64,000 nucleotides of DNA from Natronolimnohabitans sp. A-GB9 (lineage in GTDB: Archaea > Halobacteriota > Halobacteria > Halobacteriales > Natrialbaceae). Numbering within the stretch: the first letter of the stretch is position 1; the number at the start of each line of letters is the position of its first letter. Below are positions 34,951 to 43,142 of the stretch, piece by piece. The stretch lies in the NCBI RefSeq assembly GCF_030848565.1, contig NZ_JAVDDV010000001.1, positions 430,195 to 494,194 on the forward strand. Reading direction: 5' to 3'. A model generated the notes under the pieces. That model saw only the letters and a list, made by a program, of their open reading frames with translations, searched no databases and had not been told where the DNA came from. Made by a program: the position numbers and the translations under genes.

Positions 34951-34971
34951 CAAATCCGCTATCCAGCACTC

Positions 34972-35115
34972 ATGGGATACACCTGCGTAAACTGTAAGAG
35001 CGACGTCGAACTCACTGACTCCAGTTATCAAGCAAGCGTTCGTTGCCCTTACTGTGGGCATCGTATATGGCTAAAAGAGCGTGCTCATGACACAAAATCA
35101 GTGAACGTTGGATAA
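34972..35115 (+). CDS. 47-aa Rpo12 (RNA polymerase subunit P)-like paralog
   Basis: An ATG at 34972 opens a 47-codon frame: a CVNC knuckle (C5, C8), then SDVELTD, then [15 protein letters not shown] (C25, C28), ending DTKSVNVG. This is the complete Rpo12/Rpb12 layout, in which the [14 protein letters not shown] block is diagnostic. In archaeal polymerase Rpo12 joins the assembly platform with Rpo3, Rpo10 and Rpo11. The canonical copy usually sits beside rpl37Ae, which is not here, so this looks like an accessory copy. It has a few extra residues (SSYQAS) between the knuckles. Confidence 0.8.
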   Translation: MGYTCVNCKSDVELTDSSYQASVRCPYCGHRIWLKERAHDTKSVNVG

Positions 35116-35234
35116 AATAGTTGAACAATTGAACACACGGATCGGGTGTTCAGGCGCATAGAGTGGACGATTGCGCCTTAGACGCGTTGGCTTGCGTCCT
35201 CGCCGGCGTGGATTTTGACAGTACTGATGTGCGT

Positions 35235-35450
35235 GATAGTGGCGTCTCCTTAACTGTCGACGGCCTTGATGTATCCGCTCGAGACGCAGTATTCGACGTA
35301 TTCAGTGTCAATCGGAAAGGATTTCAGTAGTGTTGATTACAGAAACCCGATTCAGGGTGTACCCAGATGCTGACAGGTAGTCACGAATCTGTATAGAGCA
35401 ACGAGCTGGTACGGTCTTGCACGTCGAGACAGGACGCAAGAGTCGTTCTC
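35235..35450 (-). pseudogene. Decayed ORF of unknown family
   Basis: On the minus strand one frame reads ...CSIQIRDYLSASGYTLNRVS, then VINTTEILSD and a stop. The next frame then continues PIDTEYVEYCVSSGYIKAVD before its own stop at about 35249. The two halves look like one protein broken by a frameshift. An in-frame stop also lies upstream. I do not recognise the family. The gap 35116-35827 holds this remnant, a TnpB-element end relic and a family A repeat, but no intact gene. Confidence 0.35.
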
Positions 35451-35504
35451 CGCTGTGTCTAAACAAGGCTCATTCTCTGATTCAACCTAGGTTGCGAACG
35501 GATT

Positions 35505-35546
35505 CCCCGCCCCGCCGTAGGTTGGGAGGAAGCCGACACGCGCCGC
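35505..35546 (+). mobile_element. Orphan left-end relic of an IS200/IS605-type element
   Basis: CCCGCCCCGCCGTAGGTTGG followed by GAGGAAGCCGACACG closely resembles the left end of the TnpB element at 32.9 kb, where TGGGATGAAGCCGACAC differs from TGGGAGGAAGCCGACAC by one base. No transposase follows, so this is a solo end left by a deleted or degraded element. Confidence 0.5.
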
Positions 35547-35682
35547 GCCACACGATCTTGACCAGGCGACTTTTGGCAGATTCTGCACGACTCGATAGAC
35601 GCTCCGGTAACTCCTTCACCTGGACTTACCGTTCGCCGAGTCGTCATAAAGAGCGTATGCGAACCGTTCTATGACACGCTCT

Positions 35683-35765
35683 GACACGGACTGCTGTACC
35701 ACTGTCCCGCCGATCGTCAGGGCGGGGTCCGTAATCGGCGGTCAGTGATTACAGTAGACCGGATG
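35683..35765 (+). repeat. Family A repeat, diverged copy 3
   Basis: About 83 bp: GACACGGACTGCTGTACC at the left, CCGCCGATCGTCAGGGC and GTAATCGGCGG in the core, GATTACAGTAGACCGGAT at the right. The inner arms now carry mismatches, so this is an older copy. It marks the right border of the accessory segment. Confidence 0.65.
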
Positions 35766-35827
35766 ATTCACGGTTGGCTACATAAGTAGGACCAGTACTT
35801 TCACTGAACCAGTCGAACAGACGACGT

Positions 35828-37126
35828 ATGCAGTCGACACCACGGGTACTCGTCGTCGGCGGCGGACTCGCCGGCCTCGTCGCGACGCGCCATCTCGCCG
35901 CCGGCGGCGTCGACGTGACGTTGTTCGAGCGCCGCGAAACCGTCGGTGGCCGTGTCCGAACGCGCGAGCAGGACGGCTATCGGCTCGATCGCGGCTTTCA
36001 GGTCCTGTTTCCCGCGTATCCCGCTGTACAGCGAGAGCTCGACCTCGAGAAACTCGACCTGCGCTGGTTCGCGTCGGGCGCGACCATCGCCCGACCGAAC
36101 CATCGGTCGACGCTCGCCGATCCGCTCGATCAGCCGCGTTCGATTCCGAAGACGCTTCTCAACCCCGACATCACCCTGGGCGACCGACTCCGAGTCGTGG
36201 GACTCTGGTGGGAACTGCGACGAACCGATCTCGAGACGCTCTTCGACGACGCGCGCGGTCCCGACGAGTCGATCGAGCGCTATCTCCGCGATCGTGGATT
36301 CTCCGAGCGGTTCCTCGAGCGCTTCATCGGGCCGTTCTACGGCGGGATCACGCTCGACCGCTCGCTGTCGACCTCGAAGCGTGTCTTCGAGTACACGTTC
36401 AAGAGCCTCGCTGCAGGCGGTAGCGCGGTCCCGGCCGCCGGAATGGAAGCGATCCCAGCCCAACTCGCCGACCACGCTCGAGCGGTCGGCGGAACGATCG
36501 AGACCGACACGACCGTAACCGACGTCGACGCGGCGACCGACGACGGACGGGCGACGGTGACGACCACCGACGGTGCCACGTACGAGGGTGACGCCGTCGT
36601 CGTCGCGACCGATCCCCCGACCGCTCGCGATCTGACCGGCCTCGAGTCGATCCCGACCGACGCCAGGGGCTGTGTCACGCAGTATTACGCGCTGTCCACT
36701 CGTGAGGAACTCGACACCGGAAAGCGACTCCTGTTGAACGCGGCCGACGACGACGGACCGAACCACGTCGTTCCCCACAGCGCGGTCGCACCCGAGTACG
36801 CGCCCGACGACACGGCGCTGCTCAGTGCGACGTACCTCGGAACGCCCGACGCCAGCGACGACGAGCTGGCCGAGCGAACGCGGGCCGCCCTCGCGTCGTG
36901 GTATCCCGAGCGGACGTTCGACCTCGAGGTGCTCCACACCGATCGTATCGAGTTCGCCCAGTTCGACCAGCCACCGGGGATCTACGACCGGCTTCCGGAC
37001 GTCCGTGATCCGACGGGGCCGGTCTACCTGGCCGGCGACTACACCCGCTGGTCGTCGATTCAGGGCGCGATGGAAAGCGGACGAGACGCGGCACAGGCAG
37101 TGCTTACGGAGCTATCGAGGTCGTAA
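35828..37126 (+). CDS. FAD-dependent oxidoreductase (amine oxidase/phytoene desaturase superfamily)
   Basis: 432 aa with an N-terminal dinucleotide-binding site VLVVGGGLAGLVATRHLAAG, then the GG doublet motif ERRETVGGRVRTRE. The family C-terminal FAD motif is GPVYLAGDYTRWSSIQGAMESG. The middle (FIGPFYGGITLDRSL, GMEAIPAQLADH) resembles phytoene desaturase and protoporphyrinogen oxidase-type proteins in haloarchaea annotated only as NAD(P)/FAD-dependent oxidoreductases. The substrate is not evident. No carotenoid or heme genes are adjacent. It is monocistronic. Confidence 0.88.
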   Translation: MQSTPRVLVVGGGLAGLVATRHLAAGGVDVTLFERRETVGGRVRTREQDGYRLDRGFQVLFPAYPAVQRELDLEKLDLRWFASGATIARPNHRSTLADPLDQPRSIPKTLLNPDITLGDRLRVVGLWWELRRTDLETLFDDARGPDESIERYLRDRGFSERFLERFIGPFYGGITLDRSLSTSKRVFEYTFKSLAAGGSAVPAAGMEAIPAQLADHARAVGGTIETDTTVTDVDAATDDGRATVTTTDGATYEGDAVVVATDPPTARDLTGLESIPTDARGCVTQYYALSTREELDTGKRLLLNAADDDGPNHVVPHSAVAPEYAPDDTALLSATYLGTPDASDDELAERTRAALASWYPERTFDLEVLHTDRIEFAQFDQPPGIYDRLPDVRDPTGPVYLAGDYTRWSSIQGAMESGRDAAQAVLTELSRS

Positions 37127-37271
37127 GCGACCATTCGAATCTGCTGCGGCGATTCCTGGGGTTCGGTCGCCGAGCTCGGCGATCGATCCTGGGCAGCGCG
37201 GCCGCTTTCGAGAAATCGTGTCTCGAGAGAATCGGAACGTCTGTCGCTGAAAACGACAGGGCGAACCGTAG

Positions 37272-37466
37272 TTAGTTGCGGACGACGTTCGTCGCGCGCG
37301 GACCCTTCGGGGCCTGTTCGATGTCGAATTCGATCTCCGTACCTTCGGTCAGGTCCTCACCGCCGACGTCTTCCATGTGGAAGAACACGTCTTCGTCCGC
37401 ATCCTCAGTCTCGATGAACCCGTAACCGCCCGTGTCGTTGAAGAAGTCAACCGTACCGTTTGCCAT
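37272..37466 (-). CDS. cspA: Cold shock domain protein
   Basis: A 64-aa single CSD protein, standard length. RNP1 is GYGFIE (14-19) and RNP2 is VFFHM (27-31); the N-terminus MANGTVDFFNDTGGYGF and C-terminus GPRATNVVRN are classical. It should bind single-stranded RNA or DNA as a chaperone. The acidic surface (EDADED, EGTEIEFDIE) is the halophilic version. A TATA-like ACACTTAACC lies about 30 bp before the ATG. Monocistronic. Confidence 0.95.
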   Translation of the reverse strand: MANGTVDFFNDTGGYGFIETEDADEDVFFHMEDVGGEDLTEGTEIEFDIEQAPKGPRATNVVRN

Positions 37467-37748
37467 TACGATTCAAACGTGACCGCATACACGGTTAAGT
37501 GTTGTGTATCTGTTCTCCATACCCGAGTATAGATAGACAAATGTCCGAAATACGGCCGTTATTCGATCATATCTACCATAGAGCGAGGGTTCTACCGGGA
37601 GAGGGTGACTGATCAGTCGAGAAAAACGACGATAGCGGTGGTTCCGGCAGTTCGACCGACGGTCACCGTCGCCACCGATCGATACGGTCCGCTGTACCGA
37701 GGTCTCGGTGCGATCGCGGGACAGTCATGGGGACACCTACAAGAGCTG

Positions 37749-38150
37749 TCAGCGATCATCGGCCCCTCGTCTGAAACATCCAAGCGCGACGAGGTACGCC
37801 GTGACGCCGACCAGCAGGTAGACGCTGGCCGGATCGTCACCGAGGAGATCGAACGTCGAATCGGTGCCGATCACGATGAAGAGCAGCCAGAACGCGTGAT
37901 GACCGGCCCGGAACATCGCACGACGCCGTGTCTCGTCGACCCGAAGCGTTCCGCGTCGCGTGGCGACGATCGCACGAAGTCCGACAGCCGCAAGCACGAC
38001 GGCGACCAAGTAGACGCCAAGGAGTCGTGTCAGGGGACGGTCGTCGAGAACGGTCACTGTCGTGAAGACGGCAGCCAGGACGATCGCCGCGACGACGAGA
38101 ACATAGCCGTGTCGTCGCTGTTCGGCGAGCGTCGATGGAGGGCTCAACAT
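37749..38150 (-). CDS. Four-TM membrane protein, unknown function
   Basis: 133 aa with four hydrophobic segments: GYVLVVAAIVLAAVFTTVTV, LLGVYLVAVVLAAVGLRAIV, AFWLLFIVIGTDSTFDLLG and SVYLLVGVTAYLVALGCF. Basic loops RRGTLRVDETRRRAMFRAG lie between TM2 and TM3. I do not recognise a family; it looks like many small haloarchaeal integral membrane proteins. A divergent frame on the opposite strand is basic/polar and is taken as a shadow. The 282 bp between cspA and this gene show only a weak family A-like fragment (GATACGGTCCGCTGTACC, about 37680). Confidence 0.7.
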   Translation of the reverse strand: MLSPPSTLAEQRRHGYVLVVAAIVLAAVFTTVTVLDDRPLTRLLGVYLVAVVLAAVGLRAIVATRRGTLRVDETRRRAMFRAGHHAFWLLFIVIGTDSTFDLLGDDPASVYLLVGVTAYLVALGCFRRGADDR

Positions 38151-38180
38151 ATCCGTGATTCGTATCTACTACTCTATAAA

Positions 38181-38888
38181 TCACAGTAGCCGCCGACACT
38201 CTCCAAGCGGTGGAAACCACAGCGGCTCCGCACTCGAGTCGTCCCAGACCGCCGGATGGAACGCGTCGGCGTCGGTAACCAGCGGCGACTGGAAATCAGG
38301 GGCTGCCATTCCGTTGACCGTCGCGCCCGCCGCGAGTGTCGTGAAGGCAGGGACCATCACTACATCCGTGCCCTCGTAGGCGGCCGGTCCGTAGAGGAAA
38401 CACGGGTGTTTCCGCCCCTCGACGGCGAGTGCCGGATGGTCGTGACCGACGACGTACCGATCTGCCTCGAGGGCGGGCCGTTCGTGGCCGTGACAGACGA
38501 CCGTCTCGCCGTCGGCCAGTCGGTACTCGGGCGTCGTTTCGCCGTCGAAAACCGACTCGAGCATCGTATCGTGGTTGCCGGGCGTAACGACGAGGTCGGC
38601 GCCAGTGTCGGCGACGCAGTTCTCGAGGGCGGCGAGATCGGCCTCGAGGCCGCGGGGGAGCCGTCCGAACGAGTGGAGCAGATCGCCCGCGACGACGACC
38701 GTCGTGGGTTCGGTGCGTTCGAGGAGGGACGTGAGCCGCTCGCGGACGTCTGCGCCGTCGTCGATCGGCGCCTCGATCCGCGAGTCGGCGCCGCGCCCGA
38801 GGTGGACGTCGGCGACGACGAGCGCGTCGGCTCCTGGGACGAAAAGCGCACGGCCGATCGGCGAAACGGGGGGATCGACGTCGGTCAC
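38181..38888 (-). CDS. Metallophosphoesterase (ICC/SbcD-like)
   Basis: A 235-aa calcineurin-like phosphoesterase. Metal-binding motifs in order: VADVHLGRG (DxH), VVAGDLLHSFG (GDLxH), TPGNHDTML (GNHD), VCHGHE and VGHDHPAL (GHxH). This class includes predicted ssDNA/nucleotide phosphoesterases often annotated as ICC-like. It overlaps the end of the archaeosortase gene by 4 bp (ATGA), so the two are translated together. No functional link to archaeosortase is known to me. Confidence 0.9.
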   Translation of the reverse strand: MTDVDPPVSPIGRALFVPGADALVVADVHLGRGADSRIEAPIDDGADVRERLTSLLERTEPTTVVVAGDLLHSFGRLPRGLEADLAALENCVADTGADLVVTPGNHDTMLESVFDGETTPEYRLADGETVVCHGHERPALEADRYVVGHDHPALAVEGRKHPCFLYGPAAYEGTDVVMVPAFTTLAAGATVNGMAAPDFQSPLVTDADAFHPAVWDDSSAEPLWFPPLGECRRLL

Positions 38889-39898
38889 TGGTCGTGTTGG
38901 GCACCACCGTCCGCACGGACGTCATCTCTTCCGAGTGCCTCGAAGAGATCGTACTCAGTGCCGGTGATAACAAAGAGGACCTCCTCGAGCGGTTCGAGGA
39001 TCTCGGGGAGGATCTTGATTAGCAGATAGGTGATCCCCAGCAGGGCGACGACCGACAGCACCTGCGAGACGTAGTTGTGGGCGACGAGATAGGAGACTCG
39101 GTTGGCCTCGGCACCCATGTAGGTCGTCATAAACGAGACCAGCCAGTCCTGCTGGAACCAGCCCCACGGGGAGGCCAGCCCGATGAAGACGTTTCGCAGG
39201 AGGTTGAGAAACCAGATGACGCCGACGGCCAGGGCAAACCCCGTAAGCTTGCGACGAAGCGGTGCCTTCACGGCGGCGATCAGGCCGCCAAAGATCGCCA
39301 TGCTTCCGATCCCGGTACACGCGAGGATGATGTAGGTCGTCCGGCCGGTGACGGTCTCGTCGGGATCGAAGGCGAAGCGACTCTCGTAGCCGTTGGCGCC
39401 CTCTTCGATACCGGGACTGTAGCCGAGTAGTTCCATCCCGTAGTGGGTCTGGGCCGCCGTGGTCTCGATGAGCCACTGGCGAACGAACGGGATCGTCTCG
39501 GCCGGCAGGTAGATCAGTCCCATGAACGCGATGGCCTTTGTCAGCAGGAACAGCGAGTCACGGCCACTCCAGAGGAGATACCCGGTGTAGGCACACAACG
39601 GCAACGCGACCACCGCCAGTATCGTCTGTAACGGGCTCTGGACGTCGTAGTAGTAGTAGGGTGCCATCGTCAGCCAGAAGACGCCGAAGGTGAGCCAGGC
39701 ACCCGTCGCGAGATATCGTGCCGGCTCACGGACTCCCCGCCACTCGAGGAGCAAGGCTCCGAGGAACGCGCCGATCGCGACCCACGCCAGCACGTCCGTC
39801 GATCCGATCGAACCGATCACTGCAGGGAGCGTCGCGGCGCCGAACTCGAGGCCGCTGACCGACGTGTCGGTCGCGGGGAGAGCGGTCGGCATATTCAT
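38885..39898 (-). CDS. artA: Archaeosortase A
   Basis: 337 aa from the ATG at 39898 (MNMPTALPAT). A polytopic membrane protein with about 8 TM segments and the exosortase/archaeosortase active site: C194 in ILACTGIGSM, R235 in NLLRNVFIG, and H274 in LVAHNYVSQ as the third conserved polar position. The Cys-Arg spacing of 41 matches characterised ArtA. ArtA removes PGF-CTERM tails from secreted proteins and links them to archaeal lipids, anchoring S-layer and other surface proteins. The metallophosphoesterase gene is co-translated downstream. Confidence 0.93.
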   Translation of the reverse strand: MNMPTALPATDTSVSGLEFGAATLPAVIGSIGSTDVLAWVAIGAFLGALLLEWRGVREPARYLATGAWLTFGVFWLTMAPYYYYDVQSPLQTILAVVALPLCAYTGYLLWSGRDSLFLLTKAIAFMGLIYLPAETIPFVRQWLIETTAAQTHYGMELLGYSPGIEEGANGYESRFAFDPDETVTGRTTYIILACTGIGSMAIFGGLIAAVKAPLRRKLTGFALAVGVIWFLNLLRNVFIGLASPWGWFQQDWLVSFMTTYMGAEANRVSYLVAHNYVSQVLSVVALLGITYLLIKILPEILEPLEEVLFVITGTEYDLFEALGRDDVRADGGAQHDQ

Positions 39899-40067
39899 GC
39901 TGGAGTGAAGGACGCACTCGCTATCAACTTGACGCCTCGGGTTCCCGGTTCGATCCACTCCCGACGGCCGAAAACATCGCTGCGTTGGCACTCGAGACGT
40001 CCACGGCGGACGATTCGGTCGGGAGCGACCGCGTCACTTTTTGGGTCGCTCGTGGAAGGGTAGTCGT

Positions 40068-40847
40068 ATGGTCGACGTCCTCGACAACAAGCGGGCCGCG
40101 ACGCGGCTTCGGATTCTCGTCCAGATCGCCGAGCGCCAGCCCGCGGTCAGCCAGGGTGAGATCGCCACTGAAGTCGGTGTGACGAGCCAGGCCGTCAGCG
40201 AGTACATTCGCGAACTGGTCGACGATGGCCTCGTCGAAAAAGAGGGGCGCTCGCGGTACCGCGTCACGCCGGAGGGGGTCGACTGGCTGTTCAGAACCGC
40301 CGACGACATCCGTCGGTTCGCCGACCACGTCACCGGTGACGTCTTAGACGCGATGAGTGAGGCAGCGTACATCGCGACCGACGACATCGAGGAGGGCGAG
40401 ACAGTCTCGCTGTTCGTCGAGGACGGCCTGCTCCACGCAAAACCCGGCGACGAGGGGCCGGCGACGGGCGTCGCGACGACCGACGCCGAGGCCGGCACCG
40501 ACGTCGGCGTCACGAGCTTCGAGGGCGTCATGGATCTCGAGCCTGGTTCCGTGACTGTCCTCCAGGTACCGGCGGTTCGAACGGGCGGGAGCCGCGCGGT
40601 CGATTCGGAGCTCCTCGCCGATCACTGCGAGAACGCGGATCTTGTCGTCGCTGCCGGCGTCGAAGCCGTCGTCGCCTGCCGCCAGTCCGGAACCGATCCC
40701 GAAGTCCCGTTTGCAGCCGGCGAAATCGCCGCCGAAGGCGCCGAACGCGGACTCGAGGTTACTGCCGTTGCGACGACCGACGAGGTCGGTCGAGTCACCG
40801 ACACGCTTCGGGACGCAGACGTTACGTACGAGGTCCTCGAGGGCTGA
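40068..40847 (+). CDS. Winged-helix (MarR/TrmB-like) regulator with ligand-type C-terminal domain
   Basis: 259 aa from the ATG at 40068 (MVDVLDNKRAATRLRILVQI). Residues 1-85 are a winged helix: ERQPAVSQGEIATEVGVTSQAVSEYIRELVDDGLVEKEGRSRYRVTPEG. The remaining 170 residues alternate strands and helices with VLQVPAVRTGGSRAVDSELL and ADLVVAAGVEAVVACRQSG, a likely effector or dimer domain conserved in haloarchaea. The target is unknown. The stop codon is the TGA of a family A terminus (TGATACGGTCTGCTATAGG). Confidence 0.82.
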   Translation: MVDVLDNKRAATRLRILVQIAERQPAVSQGEIATEVGVTSQAVSEYIRELVDDGLVEKEGRSRYRVTPEGVDWLFRTADDIRRFADHVTGDVLDAMSEAAYIATDDIEEGETVSLFVEDGLLHAKPGDEGPATGVATTDAEAGTDVGVTSFEGVMDLEPGSVTVLQVPAVRTGGSRAVDSELLADHCENADLVVAAGVEAVVACRQSGTDPEVPFAAGEIAAEGAERGLEVTAVATTDEVGRVTDTLRDADVTYEVLEG

Positions 40848-40885
40848 TACGGTCTGCTATAGGTACGCCCCGCCGCTCGCCGGCC
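40845..40885 (+). repeat. Degenerate family A repeat at the regulator stop
   Basis: TGATACGGTCTGCTATAGGT then CCCCGCCGCTCGCCGGCCC. The left terminus and a trace of the core remain. The first three bases are the stop codon of the upstream gene. Confidence 0.45.
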
Positions 40886-40910
40886 CATGCTGCGATCGAT
40901 GTCGGTCCGA

Positions 40911-41810
40911 CTAGCGACGATCGTAGACGCGGACCGCCCGATCGTGTCGTTTCGAGAGCCCGTTCGGGTTTCGCTGTGTCGTCCGGTCGGTCCAGCGGGC
41001 GCGAAGGCCGTCCCGGAGCCCACGCGCGGCGTTGGTGACGACGGCACCGCCATCGCCGAGCCAGCCCGAGGGCGTCTCGTTTCCGGAGACGACACCGCGG
41101 ATCCCGGCGACGGCGTCCCGGAGCGCGCTGCCGGTGACGCGGCCGACGACGGTCGGACGCAGCCCGTAGTTCTTCGCGAGACGATAGGACCGCGAGCGGT
41201 AGGTCTCCCCCCAGTCCCGGTCGGCCCGTCCGCCGTCGGTTCCGACCTCACAGCGGGTGGCCATCTCTGCATCCCAGTCGACGTCGAAGCCGAGACCGGC
41301 CACGCGGTGGGCACAGTCGCATGCGCCCCCGGTCTCGAGATACTCGTCGAATCCATCTAAGGCCTCGAGGACGGTTCTGTCGAAGGCAGTGTTGTCACCG
41401 TGGAAGTAGGTGACGGCGCGTCTCGCGACGGTTTTGGGTGTCCGGAGATCGGAATCGATTCCGCTCCCGGTGACGGGGCCGGTGACGACGTCGACCTCGT
41501 CGGTAAGCGAGCGTTCGATGGCGTCGTACCAGCTCGGTTCGACCACGTACTCGCCGTCGATGAAGGCGACGACGTCCCCCGTCGCGGCCCGGAGGCCAGC
41601 GTTACGCGAGACGTTCGGATTGCGCTCAGAGATTTCGACGAGCACGTCGACATCGGACCGTTCGCGAACGACGCCAGTGGTGCCATCCGAGGAGGGGCCG
41701 TTGACGACGACGATCTCGGTCGACGGCGGTGTTCGTTCGGTGAGGGCATCTAGCGACGAGAGTAATCGCTCCCGGTCGTTCAACGTCGATACCACTACCG
41801 AGAGCTCCAT
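40911..41810 (-). CDS. Family 2 glycosyltransferase (AglG/AglE-like)
   Basis: 299 aa, GT-A fold. The nucleotide-binding start is MELSVVVSTLNDRERL, followed by EIVVVNGPSSDGTTGVV and the DxD-equivalent VVAFIDGEYVVEP. DGFDEYLETGGACDCAHRV fits the acceptor/ED region. C-terminal residues 220-299 are basic and amphipathic, perhaps membrane-associated. In haloarchaea such enzymes often act in S-layer N-glycosylation or surface polysaccharide synthesis. No agl cluster is next to it, so the role is a family-level guess. Confidence 0.85.
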   Translation of the reverse strand: MELSVVVSTLNDRERLLSSLDALTERTPPSTEIVVVNGPSSDGTTGVVRERSDVDVLVEISERNPNVSRNAGLRAATGDVVAFIDGEYVVEPSWYDAIERSLTDEVDVVTGPVTGSGIDSDLRTPKTVARRAVTYFHGDNTAFDRTVLEALDGFDEYLETGGACDCAHRVAGLGFDVDWDAEMATRCEVGTDGGRADRDWGETYRSRSYRLAKNYGLRPTVVGRVTGSALRDAVAGIRGVVSGNETPSGWLGDGGAVVTNAARGLRDGLRARWTDRTTQRNPNGLSKRHDRAVRVYDRR

Positions 41811-42033
41811 ACACTGTGGTAGCGTTCGCCGATAGTAAAAATACGGGTTCGGCCACTAGCAAACGGACGGGACTGGCGGCGCACAGGTGGCCGCCGTCGG
41901 ACGGGCAGCAATCGGAGACGAACGGGACTCGTCACGTTCCAACCGTCGACTGCTGGGACGAACCGACCCACACGACGGGGTTCGAACCGGCAGCTAGGGC
42001 GTGGAACGCCACCCGTGACGACAGCAGTCCGTC
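41811..42033. other. Gap between two minus-strand genes with degenerate repeat pieces
   Basis: This stretch holds the promoter region of the glycosyltransferase gene (AT-rich TAAAAATACG near 41837) and several short fragments resembling family A/B termini (for example GACAGCAGTCCGTCTCAT near 42020). I see no gene in it. Confidence 0.4.
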
Positions 42034-42112
42034 TCATACTACCGGACAACAGTCAGTACAGATTTTCGACCATTCGTTCAGTCGAAAATCCCTGACTCGT
42101 TTTGTCCGGCAA
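42034..42112 (+). repeat. Family B-related nested palindrome, copy 4
   Basis: It starts TCATACTACCGGACAACAGT. Outer arms CCGGACAA and TTGTCCGG are inverted; inner arms GATTTTCGA (42061-42069) and TCGAAAATC (42082-42090) are perfect over 9 bp. It abuts the stop codon of the methyltransferase gene. Confidence 0.6.
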
Positions 42113-42820
42113 TCAGCGAACGCGCGTGTTCCAGTAGGAGACGGATGCCAGATGATCGGTCACTGGAAGCTTGCCGATCGCCTTATCGAGCGATCGGATC
42201 GACGACGCGAGCCCGTTGGGGATCGACCGATAGAGCCCGTAGGGGACGATAAAGTCGTCCTCGACGTCGACGAGCGTCAGGTCCGTCTTCGCGAGCAAAA
42301 TAGCGACCTCGCTTCTCGAGTAGAGTCGCGATCCCATCGGAAGCGCCCAGTTGTAGACGCTGCGAGCGCTGAACCGATTGAACGTATCGAAGACGATCTG
42401 GTCCCGAGAGACCCGGCGCATCTCCTCTAAGAACGCCTTCGGATCGTCCGCGAGGTGGAAAAACCGCATCGCGATGACGGTGTCGAAGTGATCGTCCGGG
42501 AACGGCAGCCGTCCCGCGTCACCCCGGAGGAACTCGAGTGTCCCCTCTAGCTCCGCATTCTGGGACTTCTTGCGACCCTGCTGTAACATCGCCGCCGAAA
42601 TATCGAGTCCAACGACGTCGGCGCCTTGCTCGGCGAGCATCACGGTAAATCGCCCGGTACCACAGGCGATTTCGAGGATGTTCCGGTCCTCGACGGGCAT
42701 GATCGCCTCGAGGACGGCCTCCTTCTCCCGGCGGTCGATCAGCTGTCCGCCCTGGGAGAAGCGCTTGTCGTCGTATTCCTCGGCGACGTCGTCGGCCTGG
42801 TACCACTCCTGTCCTTTCAC
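42113..42820 (-). CDS. Class I SAM-dependent methyltransferase
   Basis: 235 aa from the GTG at 42820 (VKGQEWYQADDVAEEYDDKR). A TATA box CGTTTTATCC lies about 26-35 bp upstream, which excludes a longer N-terminus. SAM motif I is ILEIACGTGRFTVMLAEQG; the acidic loop is VVGLDISAAML; post-I FLRGDAGRLPFPDDHFDTVIAMRFFHL fits UbiE/Methyltransf_11. The substrate cannot be deduced. It may be a ubiquinone/menaquinone-type or small-molecule methylase. Confidence 0.87.
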   Translation of the reverse strand: MKGQEWYQADDVAEEYDDKRFSQGGQLIDRREKEAVLEAIMPVEDRNILEIACGTGRFTVMLAEQGADVVGLDISAAMLQQGRKKSQNAELEGTLEFLRGDAGRLPFPDDHFDTVIAMRFFHLADDPKAFLEEMRRVSRDQIVFDTFNRFSARSVYNWALPMGSRLYSRSEVAILLAKTDLTLVDVEDDFIVPYGLYRSIPNGLASSIRSLDKAIGKLPVTDHLASVSYWNTRVR

Positions 42821-42844
42821 ACTGACCGCAACTACAGGAGCGGG

Positions 42845-42856
42845 AGGATAAAACGA
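42845..42856 (-). promoter_or_regulatory. TATA box of the methyltransferase gene
   Basis: TCGTTTTATCC on the minus strand, correctly spaced for a leaderless GTG start at 42820. The rest of the 42821-43142 gap holds two TATA-like stretches (TTTATACACC near 43064, CACATATAGG near 43099) for the next gene and short GCCGGCCTCGAG direct repeats near 42968. Confidence 0.5.
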
Positions 42857-43142
42857 TACTGGAGTCTTTCGACGGCCGACTGTCTCTTTCAACGAGTATT
42901 CATAAACGAGCCGTCATACAACCGTTACGAACGGTTAGGTCGATCCGTGTCGACTCCGGCCACAAGCCGGCCTCGAGCCGGCCTCGAGGAGTCTACCGCC
43001 CGTTTTCGTCGCCATCGCGACTGGCGACGCTGTGGACGCAACCCGAATGTCTTAATATCCCATTTATACACCTTATACAAACATGACTATTCGTATCCAC
43101 ATATAGGGAAGCTTTACCACTGACGATTCCGCTGGGTACCAT

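Noticed and set aside
35417..35674. 85-codon plus-strand frame in the accessory region
   Set aside because: It runs through the orphan element end and is basic; it looks like chance rather than a gene.
37605..38189. 194-codon plus-strand frame opposite the four-TM membrane gene
   Set aside because: The minus-strand product has four clean TM helices; the plus-strand product is polar, His/Arg-rich and without motif.
41984..42005. tRNA-like T-loop GGGGTTCGAACC
   Set aside because: No acceptor stem, anticodon arm or D-arm can be built around it.
41816..42430. 204-codon plus-strand frame across the gap and methyltransferase 3' end
   Set aside because: It crosses a family B-like palindrome and an antisense methyltransferase; no similarity seen.
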